From contig JAPEVF010000360.1 of assembly GCA_029747585.1 (NCBI GenBank), forward strand, positions 1 to 45,219: 45,219 bases of DNA, in the 5' to 3' direction. A program made the translations under genes and the position numbers. The stretch is from Pleurotus djamor (taxonomy: Eukaryota; Basidiomycota; Agaricomycetes; Agaricales; Pleurotaceae). The notes under the pieces were generated by a model. It did not search any database and had not been told where the DNA came from. It saw nothing but the letters and a program-made list of their open reading frames with translations. Positions 22,804 through 33,814 of the stretch are shown here, one piece after another. Position 1 is the first letter of the stretch, and every line of letters begins with the position of its first letter.

Positions 22804-25498
22804 CTGCAGAGAACTACACAGGCAGATGCGTAAGGGGACGTGCATGTGGGGGGGCGAGGGGTGGCGAGGCGCGAACTCACCGGTATGTCGAAACATGTGA
22901 GTAGGCAGGTGCAGGCGTGAAGCTGGAAGGGGGCTGCCTTGATTCACCACTCGACACGGAGTCGAAACGACGACGAGGTATCTTGACGAGCATGGGTGCT
23001 GGAACGGAGATTTCAACCAACAACAAGTGTGGGTGAGAGGCGCATTTTATTGGTCTTGGGTTTATCCAGGAACCCTTCTGCGAATGAGAAGTAAACCTGA
23101 TTGCAACCTAAAATTTCTGCAAAACATTCCTAGCGTAAGGGACGGAAAGAAGCGTCCGCTTCACAACTTGCACTTCGCGGAGATGACGACAGATGCAAAA
23201 GGAGATTGGACTGTTGATTTGTGGGAATTCCAGGACCAAAAGAACGGATCCCCAGATTTCTTCTTGAATGTTCAGCGGTATGTTGGAAAAACTGATATAC
23301 CGCTCCCCACACACGGTTGGTTCTGTATGAGTATTTGAGTTTGCCTTGGGGACGTTCAAGTTTCCATCTTCATGATTGTAAACTTTACGCCTACACTCGA
23401 CGGCGACCGCATCTGTGTGCAACGCATCCCCGCTCCCCTTGCTCAGAGGCACCATCAAACATGAAAGCGAGGGAAATAACCTACCTTATCGGTCCTCTTC
23501 CACGTGCGGTATACCTGGCAACAGGCCTAGAGTGCAAAGTGACCCAATCTTTTCCCAGCGACCGACATATAACATAAGCAGCGCTAGACTGGTTTTCGAC
23601 AAAGAAAACCCCCGAGCGTCCCCTCTTGGAGCGCTGGCAGGTTGTGTTCTGATCAAATCGTGTTAGCGAATTCGCCTACCCTTCAGTACCCCTGGGAGCT
23701 CCTTCGCCGAGCCATGCAAAGGTTGCATGTGGTTAGGGTATCCCAAGAGGGCACGACCCGGGAAGATGGACTGAATCCCTGCGGCTGCAGGCGGGACCTC
23801 GAGTTCTGAAGAATTCGAATAATCCATGCAGCCGGGTGCGTCGTCACATGGATCAAACTCTCTGCGGGCCCGGGAGGGATTCAGCATCCTGATGATGAAT
23901 GCGGTAATCCGAGTCTCATAGGCAGACATACCTTGTGAGCAACAGACGATAAATTTTATTCAAAGAAGTGGGTGGCATGAGAACCCGAAGAAAGGAGGGG
24001 GAATCTCCAGAAAGTGATTTAGGTAAAGTCGTCCCGAGGAAACGTTCAAACCTTGATTGAGGGTATAAACTTTAGTTTAGGGCAAAGGCTGCTCGTTTAC
24101 GGGTTGTTCTACGCAGAAGGTGCCGCCGGTTGTAGCTAGACCCAGTTGCTCACATGTCGTCCCCGCACCTGTATGTTACGCGAGGTTCAGCCAGGAGCTG
24201 GTGGCTGCGCAAGATGCTATCTGGGGCTGGGAACATCCACCTGGAGTGTAATGGTTTACAGTTTCGACACTCGCGTGCCATCTTCTGAGGGAGTTTAACT
24301 CAGAGCGCCTGCCCAATGGCCTGATGCTCATGGGTTCAAAAAGATCCAGTTTGATGGGATGAAAGGGCTTGTGCACCCCGATCGAAGTGGGTTCGCTTCC
24401 GTTACCCACCCGCCCCTCTGAGAATAGAAGCATCGAGAGCCGAAAGACAATAAGACGACTGAGATTCCATACGAGATGGTCTTGATCACGAGAAACGCGT
24501 GGGCATTCCACGAGACCGAGAAAGCTATGAAAATGAAGGGTATAAGGGTCTCTTGACAAGCTTTTCATAGATTCGGCGAGGAAGACTTCTCACCAATGTA
24601 AAATTGAATGACCATGTGGTGAAGAAATTTGTGGTTGCAAGCTCGGTCCTGCAGAACGGGGTTGGTTTCACAAAGCAAGACGGGGATTGTGCGCCTTGAC
24701 GAGCTCGGAACTGGATCAGACCAAAAGCGGACGTTCAGATGAAGTCACGGAAGATAGTGCCCCGAAAATGAAATAGATCGAAGTCAGGACTCGGTGGCCA
24801 TTGACTTCATGTCCCAAACAGTGTAAATATAGCACGATCGAGGACAGATGAACGGTAAATCACACTGCCGAAAGCTGGAGAAATTGACGGGTTCGGCGTG
24901 TCTGACCCCTAAGCAGCTCTTGGATCAACAGTGAAGCTCACATGGCCGGCGTGCGATCCCGACTTCAAGCTCGTCCTTTGAGGTCTCCGTTTTCCTTCCC
25001 GCATTGTCTTGGTTACCACCAGCGGGATGTTATATGACTTAAATTGGACTTATATCTACCTACCTGATGCTCGAATCAGCTTTTTTTGTCGAACGCTTTC
25101 ATAAAGCCATACCAAATAGTAAGTGAAACGCCTTCTTCTCTGGGAGCGTCATTGTTGATTCAATGTTCCCATTCTTCCAGAAAAAACTATGTTGTTATGT
25201 CTTCGACTCCCAATCGGGATGCTGTAAACATGGAAACAATAACGATTCTTCCCTCCTCCGCAATCCCTCTCCGTTGAGTTGGGTTTATGTTGCAGAATCA
25301 GGACGTCTGTCAAGTACTACTTCTGGCCCGCGAAAACAAGAGTGTAACTTGTGTGAGAGAGCTTCGGTGATGGTGGATGTCTTGTTGAAGTCGAAGTGTG
25401 AGAAGTACAAGGGTGAGAACTCGCGTGGAGGAAAATGCCAAGGGCTCTGATAAGATTAGATCTTCTTCCTGCTTTCCTTCCTCCAGGACAGAACTAGA
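22804..25498. other. 2.7-kb region with no convincing gene
   Basis: This is the longest gene-poor stretch in the window. Open frames reach about 100-160 codons on both strands (for example 23027-23338 + and 24176-24568 -), but each starts at a non-ATG codon or lacks motifs, splice continuity or conserved features. No terminal repeats, transposase motifs or tRNA-like folds were recognised. It may hold regulatory sequence, a decayed element or an unrecognised lineage-specific gene. Confidence 0.45.
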
Positions 25499-26877
25499 AT
25501 GGCAATGGCATCGCAGCCCAAGGTGGTCATCACAGGCGAGTGCCTTCCTGTTATGCGGCAGACGCGAGCTAATTGTCTTTTCGATGGTCAGGTGCATCAG
25601 GTGTACTTGGATCCGCCGTGAGTAAGGCCTTTCAAACCCATGGCGGCTTCGAGGTCATCGGGCTATCCAATACACGGACTGGCGCAGGATTGGTCCAACT
25701 TGACCTCCTTGACGCCGCTAAGGTTGACTCCTTCTTCGAAGCACATAGGCCTTCCTGTGAGTAGAGGCCAGGGCGCCATTCCGCTCAAACGAGAATTCGC
25801 ACCTCCCTGAGTATCGTTCACTGATTCGAGGGTCTCTTATCTCCAGGGGTCATTCACTGTGCTGCGGAACGGAGACCTGACGTTGCTGAGAAGGTAGAGC
25901 AACATCCTTCTCAGATACAATTTGACTTCTTCGTCTTATCATCAACCAGGATCCGGAGAAGACACAAACGGTATGTCCCCCAGTTGTCATCCAAAATATT
26001 CCTATCCCTGGTAATTTGAATGACATGTCATTCCCATAGTTGAACGTATCTGTTCCAGAGCATCTCGCTAAGCTTTCGAAGTCTCTGTCGTTTCGGCTCG
26101 TTTATATTTCCACCGGTGCGTAGTGAGAGCGAAACCTACCTTCAATTAAATCTTGTTGACCACGTTGAAAACCTTCCATTAGACTACGTCTTCGATGGTA
26201 CATCGCCGCCTTATGCCCCTTCCGCCATACCGAATCCCCTCCAACTTTACGGAAGAACTAAGCGAGACGGAGAAGTTGCTGTTCTTGGTGTCACCGATGC
26301 CGATGTGATCGTTCTTCGGGTCCCAGTGCTGTAACTTGAACAGCTTCGATGTCGCCTGCGTTGCGTTGATATGTTCCCTTTTCCATAGATATGGCCCAGC
26401 GCCCAGCAACGCAGACTCCGCTGTGAACATGCTGGTAGACGTTGTCAAAGACCAATCCGGAAAGAAATACAAGATGGACCATTTCGCGACCAGATATCCC
26501 ACTAACGTTGTTGACATTGCTGGTTTCCTCGTGCGCCTGACAGGTATGGACCACGGCTACATTGAATCGCTTCTCAGCGCCATTTTTAACTATCTTTCCT
26601 TCCACGTTCAGCGTTGAAGACGGCAATCCCACCGATTCTGCATTATTCCGCCGCAGAGCCATTTACCAAGTATGAAATGTGCCTCATCTTTGCTAAAATT
26701 CTCAAGTTACCTCACGAACACATCATTCCCGATGATGCCCCACCTTCTGGTGCCAGCGCCGTCAGTCGCCCCAGGGATTGTCAATTGTATACCAAGGAAA
26801 CAGAGGATCTTGGGGTTGATGGTGGATTAGGGCTTAGTTTGTTCGAAGAGTGGTGGACGGAGTATCTGACGCAGTAA
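25499..26877 (+). CDS. MAT2B/RmlD-like NAD(P)-binding reductase
   Basis: Eight exons (25499-25535, 25592-25756, 25847-25893, 25950-25970, 26040-26115, 26183-26330, 26389-26543, 26612-26877) give 304 residues. This is an extended short-chain dehydrogenase: the N-terminal beta-alpha-beta motif [15 protein letters not shown] (about 8-22) binds NAD(P), CAAERRPD follows, then STDYVFDG (about 120) and YGRTK, which supplies the Tyr/Lys catalytic pair. These features match the dTDP-4-dehydrorhamnose reductase family and its eukaryotic branch MAT2B, the regulatory subunit of methionine adenosyltransferase. A MAT2B-like role is more likely in a fungus than rhamnose synthesis, but sequence alone does not decide. 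The first intron (25536-25591) has a GC donor (GCGAGT); exon 4 is only 21 bp. Confidence 0.9.
25536..25591 (+). other. GC-AG intron in the MAT2B-like gene
   Basis: The glycine-rich NAD-binding motif (VVITGASG) is restored only by splicing after ACAG at 25535, so the intron begins GCGAGT and ends TCAG. The one nearby GT donor breaks the motif. Confidence 0.8.
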
Positions 26878-26974
26878 TAGTGAAGTTTGTGTTTGAAAGA
26901 AGTGCGGAATGTATGATTACACGGTGAACGAGGATACATCGGCGCAGTGAGCATTACTATTAATTGTTTATCTC

Positions 26975-27392
26975 TTAGTGAATATTGTCCAATTCGTCAC
27001 TGAGACTTTGCCCGAGTTTGGCTGACTTGGACATCTCGCGAGACTCAGAAGGCTAGCAATGTTTAGATCGAGCTTCTCGCGGGCCCTTGAAATGCACTTA
27101 CTGCGTCTTCAGTAAAGTATTCTGGTTGCGAGATCAGATTGACGAGCTTATCCAATGTATTCCAACGATACGTACGCTTCCTCTGTTCTTTGTCGGGAAC
27201 CGTCTCAATGGAATCCCTGTTATTTCCATTTACAGAGGTATATCCCATTGGTTTATGTTCCCCCGTTGCTTCGAGAGGGGGCGATTGTGTTCCAGAGGTG
27301 GTAGTAGACATGGTAGGTGTAGGTAGGCAGTACTGTGGAGTCTTACGTCCTGAAACTGGGGTTTTATAGCCAGAAGTACGTCTTGACGTCAT
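26975..27392 (-). CDS. Small Ser/Thr-rich protein of unknown function
   Basis: Two exons, complement(26975-27052, 27102-27392), joined across a 49-bp intron with a GTAAGT donor and CTAG acceptor, give 122 residues. The second exon continues the frame for 25 more codons (PSESREMSKSAKLG...) before a stop, which supports the splice. The N-terminal half is low complexity with several TP and SP pairs (possible phosphosites); the middle has a conserved-looking core YRWNTLDKLVNLIS. No signal peptide or membrane segment. An alternative start is the internal ATG at about 27311. Not recognised. It converges on the MAT2B-like gene with 97 bp between stops. Confidence 0.6.
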
Positions 27393-28623
27393 TGCCAATG
27401 AGGGGCCTCCTATTAAGGAGACATGAACGAAACATTCACTGTCTCGAACGCAGGTTTTTGTGTGGTTCTGAAAGTAGGTGGTCACCTTCTGGAAAAGCAA
27501 TTTGAGTTCAAACCCACAAGAGTGGCTAGATACCACGACAGTGGAATCACAGAATAATAACAATAATAATACTTGGATAATACAGGAGGGTCCGGCGTTC
27601 ATTCCTCGAATTCATAGGAGGCAGTAACGCAGGGTCGACGCCCGCAAGTGAAGCCCTGGCCACATCATGATTCATGGATCACCTTCTGACGGTGGCGGGA
27701 CGCGAAAGTGTAAACCGCACCTTACGGTTTCTTGAAAACGTTGAAGGCGAGCAATATGTATGTCACCGGCACAAGTAGTCGGGTGGGGTCGATGGGAAAT
27801 GTGGGGTTTGACCACACCGAAGTACCGAAGTACCGAGGTATGCCCCGTCCAAGGGTCGATTTCCAGAATGTCTCGGACCATGAGGACCGCACATGATCAG
27901 ACGTAGACAGTTGACCTATCAGAGACCTCACATGGATAAAAGAAAATCTGATTTCAACAGCGTTCTAATACCTAACTTCTGACGCACAATGCCTCTTGGT
28001 TTGTTTTTTATGGGAGCAGATGATGTCCTGTATTTCAGCTGGATCGTGCAAAGTCGTGCAAAGTGCAAGACCCTCGGCTTCGGTGCTGATCTCGAATTCT
28101 AAACTTGGAAGTAAACGGTAAATGAAGTCATCCCCGCATCTATCAGATGTAGCCTTGACAACGACCAGCCTATCCTCCGGACTCCCTGGAAACGTGCTAA
28201 CATGTTTTGAGTTGACGTGCCATAAGCGTCCGAAAATATCATTGCCATCATCATGGACGTTCGACCTTCGAAGGAGGAGGTTTTTAGAATGTCACCGTGG
28301 ACAACGAACCGAAGACCCATAGTTTTGGAGTCACCTTACTTTCGTGAGTGGAGGGCGGACATCCCGCGTATTGCATGCGCGGACTTCGTACTACGAGTGA
28401 CAAGCCACCAATGGGTTCTGGTTCTCCTAGTTAACAGGAGTAATAGGGGTAACGTATTCGACAAAAAAGGTATTAAACAAGAACGAAAGGGTATACAAAG
28501 TACATATGGTAGTATGAATGAGCGTGTGCTTTAGTCCATGAGGTATGTCCGTGAATTATAAGTAATGAGTGTCCTGCTCCCCAGGAGCATCTAAATGTCC
28601 GTTTTAAATATGCGTGGTTCATA
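27393..28623. other. 1.2-kb intergenic region
   Basis: Between the small unknown gene and the 3' end of the MFS transporter. Open frames are short and unsupported. A small run of GAAGTACC-like repeats lies near 27820-27840. Nothing else recognised. Confidence 0.5.
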
Positions 28624-30863
28624 TCATCGGTTCAAAGTGCTGCGAGCGCGAATACCCTCGCCTTTGTAGTATATCCAGATTGGGAATGGGATACCAAGAA
28701 CGATAGCTAGGCCTGCGAGGAGCGAGTTGGCTCCCCCGTAGCCCAAGGCGTCGTACATTTGGCTCCCAAATAGTGGGAATCCGAAGCCCAGCATGGAGCG
28801 GAATACCTAAAATAGATGATGAATGAAAACGACCAACGGGGAAAGAAGACGAATATTTACGGAAGCAGCTGCAGTAGCACTTGCAGCGTATGTGAATGCG
28901 TCGACCAAATACAATTGGATGGCAAGGCTGTGGGCTTCCTAAGTGACCGATTCCCATCATATAAAAAAGGTGAGAAAAACATACCAAGTAGTCATCATAC
29001 CTACAAACATTTGGATTTTAGAAGCGAGGAATTGTGGAGCATCAAATGGGACTTACCGAAACCAAAGATACCAGATCCAACGATCGGCATCATCCAGTGA
29101 AGTTTAGCTTCAGCTGACCATCCGTACCAGCTGTGAAAAGGATGTTGAGACTGGGTGAGCAGAGAATTGGGGAATCGTGAACTCACAATAATCCAACGGG
29201 CACAAAGAATGACCCGAAAAATAGCGCTGGTATCCGCATTTCGGGCTTTCCTTTTCCACCGTTTTTCGCCACGAGCTAAGGTGGGTGTGTCAGAAGGAAA
29301 TGAGGACACATGAAAATTTGTATTCTGACCTTAGCATAGACTTGATCAGAGAACTTCGCGCCGAATAATGATGCGATGATGAAGCCAATGCCTAAGCCGA
29401 GATATGCGAGGCCGGCAACGCCAGGACGGAAGCCGTACGTGGAGCTGAAGAAAGCTGAATAACGGTCAGACTATGAGCGTGGAAGGTTTTGACGGAGATC
29501 TCACAAGCGAAGGTGGCAAACATGAGGTAGAAGATGCCTGTACGGACAAAAGTCAGATGGGTCAGTCGCTCAACTTCGGGGGCATTTATTACCGGCACTA
29601 ACCATACATACTGGCAAAATATTAGCGACGATCGAAGAGAAGGTGTGGACGGGAGTACTCACAAGGCCATGTACAAAGACAGGATGAAACATATGAAGCT
29701 GCACGTAAGTAACATTATTGGTCGCATTACATTCGTCCACATGTCGTCCCATTTGCTGGAGGATTTGGCAAGCTTGATCGCACCCTCAGGGTCAGAGGTG
29801 CGGTTAGCAAGTCTGGCCTGAACCACGGGCCCATATGTTTCCTTCAGCAGTGGGATGCCGATGAGCGAGGACAACGCGCTGAAAGCGGCCAAGACGAAGA
29901 AGACATATTTGACACCAATAGTCTGAGCGATAAAACCACCGGCGATAGGACCAACAGCGGGACCTGGCAACAAGTCAGGACGTCAGCGTCGGTGTCTCAC
30001 CTGGATTATCACGAGGACAGGGGTCGGACTCACCAATAAGGGGTCCTAAGCTGTAAACTGCCATAGCAGAGGCCCGATCGCGTTCTGAAAACAAATCGCC
30101 TATCGAACCACCGCCGATGGCAATTGGAGCGCTTCCAGAGAATCCACCTAGCGAGATGTGGTTAACCACGAAGCAATAGCACCAACAACAGAAACTTACT
30201 AAGTAAACGGAAGACGATCAAAGTACCAGTGTTGGGAGCAAAGGCACATCCCAGACTGAAGCCGATCGTAAGGAGATTGGCGATATGGAGTACCTAGATG
30301 GAGATGCTTTTAGTCACTCAGCCAGAAGATCGTATCAAGCAAGGGCATACCCAAGTGCGGCCATAAATTTCAGATAAGGGTGCAAGTATTAAAGGCTGAA
30401 GGTTACGAGTTGAGGAAGGGTACCCGCATTGGAGGTAGGCAGGACTCACGCCGAGGGCAAAAGAAAGAAGGAATATGCTAAGAGTCAATGCGAGGACCGT
30501 TTGGTCAGTGATGCCAAAGTTCATCGCCACCTCAGGGAGGCCTGGGGCCATCATTGAGCTCGCTAGGGGAGGCCCAAACGTATACAATGCAACCTATTCG
30601 CGGATCAGTTGAAGCCGGTGCAAACAAAGAGAGACACCACTCACGATAGCAACAGCAGTCCATTTCTCTTTGGGTGACCAGTTGCGAGGGTTGGCTGGAT
30701 GGCTTTCCCAGTTATCTTGCGCAGGCTCTTCGCCTTTGAAATCGAGCCATGCTGATTCTACGCGTCCATGATGGGGGTTCCAGAGCGGTACGGCCGTAAT
30801 AGATGTGGCGGCGGTCGAGGTTATACTCGGTCGTGGGGAGTACTCTTTCTCGTAGAAGGACAT
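28624..30863 (-). CDS. MFS transporter, drug:H+ antiporter (DHA1, Tpo/Flr-like)
   Basis: Fourteen exons, complement(28624-28806, 28861-28927, 28985-29000, 29057-29130, 29187-29275, 29330-29454, 29505-29537, 29603-29610, 29663-29963, 30034-30147, 30200-30293, 30351-30395, 30450-30593, 30645-30863), give 503 residues. A cytosolic N-tail (NPRNWSPKEKW) precedes about 12 helices. PLILAPLSEIYGRTW carries the MFS motif A region, and GPAVGPIAGGFI matches motif C, a mark of antiporters. Family members export polyamines, azoles, weak acids or secondary metabolites at the plasma membrane; the substrate here is unknown. The exon 29603-29610 is only 8 nt, yet phases on both sides require it. No biosynthetic cluster is adjacent. 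Confidence 0.92.
29603..29610 (-). other. 8-nt microexon in the MFS transporter
   Basis: Codons YMAF|MYG|IFYLMF are continuous only if the octamer TATGTATG is spliced in between a CCAG acceptor and a GTTAGT donor. Skipping it breaks the frame. Confidence 0.75.
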
Positions 30864-31795
30864 TATAAAACGAAAAAGGGAGAGATAGAGAAGGAAAAGA
30901 AAGAACGAGAAAAGAGGAAAGGGAGAAAGAGGAGGGGGAGGAGGGAAATAGGTAACGCTCTTCGATGCAGACCGGTTTTATATACGCGGGCGAATTGAGC
31001 TCGGAAGTAACGTTCGTTATGTTTTCATGGGTCACGCCAAGGCAGGTACGGGCCAGGTCAAGATATCGAACCTAAAACGGATGACGAGATCAGCGTTGAT
31101 TCATCTCTCGTCCGATCTGAGTAGACACAACGATTGAACGGGATGGAGCCAACCAACTTCGATGAAAAAAGCCCCTTAGAACTTGAACTTCGATGCATTG
31201 TCCCTTGCTTCGATGTAAAGCATTCGACGACGCCTATCGAAGCATCCGCCCAAATAGTTGAGTGAATGTATTGAATTGGAGTACTGAAGAGCTGCGGGAG
31301 AACGAACTGGAGAATTTGAATTTTTCTGACATCTGCGTCTCCATGCGGCACCAATACTCGACCGATGGCAGCTTTGCTTTGCTACCAACTGAGGTAAAAC
31401 CGAAGAGAAACGTCGGCTTTGTTAGGTCGTGCGAGAACGTGATTCGGGATGGCGGGTTGAAAGGAAGCTGAGACCGAGGTTGTTGACGACATCTCCACTA
31501 CGTCCAGGGTCGTATGACAGATAATTGATGCGTCCCACTTTGTTATGACAGAAGTTGAACGCACACTGAAACACATTGGAATGCGACGCATGGGGCGGCG
31601 TTGTCCAAGAAGGTGGGCCGATTCTGAGTCGATTGCAGAGAGCAAAGACAGTTAACACACGGAGGTATACCTAATATAACTAAGTAATCAGCACTGTTGG
31701 CTATGGAACAGATCCGCTGGATATATCGTAAAATAACTATTGAAAGCATGGGCCGATAATATATATTAGAACACTGACGACACTTATCTCTGCTA
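30864..31795. other. 0.9-kb intergenic region
   Basis: Lies upstream of the MFS transporter and downstream of the GT61-like gene. A pyrimidine-rich tract (on the minus strand, about 30870-30945) precedes the transporter ATG, as usual for fungal leaders. Minus-strand open frames near 31382-31890 lack motifs. No gene called. Confidence 0.5.
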
Positions 31796-33636
31796 TCATC
31801 GTCTTGAAAGGATGTCTCGGACGTGTTTAACCACCGCTTTCGCGTCGATGGAAACTTCGCCATGAGGAGGGGCTTGGAATGGACTATCAATGTTGGCTCT
31901 GCTAAAGACGGCTCTAGTTAGCGCACGAGAGAAAACACTATAATACCCGCCACATACCCATCGTGCCACCAGGCAGTATAATTGAAACCAATAGAGTCCA
32001 TCATGAGTTGTCGGTCACGAGTGAAAGTCCCGCGCGGGAAGAATTCTATAAGAGTCGTCTTGGAGGAAGGCATCATGTAAGCGGCGTCCAGAAGGTGGTT
32101 TCCATGTACACCTAAGATTATCTAGAAGCAGCGTTCGATGAGCATAATTACGACCTCCCGTCGGTGGAATAGATGCACCTGTGACCGTGATATGGCCTGC
32201 ATGCGATTGAACCAAGAAGTTTCATCATCAAGACTAGAGACTATAGACACTTCATGCCCAAGGTCGGCCTGGAGTTTCGACATGGCCTCTACTAACGTGT
32301 TATGGTCTTCCGTCTTCATTTTGGCACCGGTGTGGTCCCATTGCCGATGAACATACGTAATTCCCACTTTGCCTTTCCTACGACTGAGGGCATTATGCTC
32401 GAAGAAACCTTCAACCGAACGGCGGACGGGCTCCCACCAGTGAGGTGAGACAGAAACTTCGGAGGGAAAAGCATACGTGCGACCTGTATCTGAAGACTCG
32501 GATGATGAAAGCTCGGAATTCGCAAAGACAACACGAGGGAGTATGAAGGGAACCCTCATCTTCTCGTAATCCTCGAAGTCGGCTTGATGGAGGAGGCCCA
32601 GGGAAGGGAAGGCCACCTTGAGGAGGTATGGATGAAATCCAGCGTCAGACCGTCTACGAGGTATCGCGTAAAGGACTTCTTTGGTGATATTGTCGTCTAA
32701 TTTGCCTTCTTTGTCAGAGAAAGCGGGGATGCTGGGGAATATTATGCGTCTAGGTGGAGGAAGGATGGTGCGTCCGAAAGAATCTATAGAAAGGTCCAGG
32801 GAGCTATACATTCTCCAAAAGCTCATCAATGTTGTATTGTCTAGATGTCGGAATGCGTCAGCAACGGATCATACCGTAGTCGAGAGTACTGACGCGGATG
32901 TTTATTCGCGCATAGCCATGAAACGCCACGAAGTCTGGAAACGTACATATGAGATTCAAAGCGCTTTTGTGAGGTCCTACGGTAGACCTACTTGCCACCA
33001 AATCTTCCAAGTGCTTTTGTAGCGTTGGAGGGAGAAACAACATGCACGGTGAGATGAGAATGTGCAATGGAAGGCATTTTCTGGGCTGGGTCGCTGACAA
33101 GGAAGATGGAATTATTGAAGAAGTAGACGTTGTCAAGGATCGTAAAGCCTGCATGACATATCCTTTAGCGCTATGGGTGCCTATAAAAATAAGGCGCTCG
33201 ACTCACCAGGGACGTGCTTGATTATCTTGGTATTCGGTATACTGTCACCCCACCATTGGATGGAATCATGCATAGTCCCATCTTCCTCGGACGACATGTT
33301 GTATATCTTGTCCTTGTCATGCCACAATGCACCGAAGTTGTCACCACTTAAAACTTTCGTGCGTTGATCCCCGGCGGTATGTCCCTCGTCCCAGTGCCAG
33401 TCCCCGAAAGCAAGTTTTTCGAACGAGTCCCTCCATTCTGGTGGCCTTCTACCGTCCTTGCCGATGATTGAAGGACCACCTAGGCCGAGTTTATTGAAGA
33501 CAGCACCCTGCTTTGAGACAGGGTCAAATCCGAATTGACGAATTGAAGTGTCCAGATTGTAAGATATGAGAAATACAGTGATAGCAAACAGAATGAGTGT
33601 GATTTCTCGGCGGTTGATGGGGTCCAGCCACCCCAT
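31796..33636 (-). CDS. GT61-like (DUF563) glycosyltransferase, type II membrane protein
   Basis: Six exons, complement(31796-31901, 31958-32121, 32179-32840, 32875-32934, 32999-33148, 33207-33636), encode 523 residues. A signal anchor (about residues 11-27) suggests a Golgi lumenal enzyme. The catalytic domain shows the family's late motif ILGVHGNHLLDAAYM, then IEFFPRGTFTRDRQ and NYTAWW; the middle has FPSIPAFSD and RKGKVGITYVHRQ. GT61 enzymes transfer xylose or other sugars onto glycans, and fungal members modify secreted glycoproteins or capsule. The exact sugar cannot be told. The splice 32935-32998 uses a weak donor (GTGGCA) and is the least certain. The start is 178 bp from the divergent RMD1-like gene. 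Confidence 0.86.
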
Positions 33637-33814
33637 GGTCGGGTTCGTGCGGGATGCGGGCGACGGTGAGGAGAGGAGACAAGGAAGCTTGACGTTAGCG
33701 CTATAGGCGCCTATCCTTACGAGCCGGGGTAATGCTCAACAAAACCAAACAATGATGTATTGTCTCATGAATTCAAGTTGCACTCGAAGATTTTTTGGCT
33801 AAGTCCAACACGAC

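Noticed and set aside
24176..24568. 130-codon minus-strand frame in the gene-poor stretch
   Set aside because: No motif, biased composition not protein-like, and no upstream or downstream exons found.
31543..31890. 115-codon minus-strand frame overlapping the 3' end of the GT61-like gene
   Set aside because: Overlaps the last coding exon in a different frame and has no recognisable feature.
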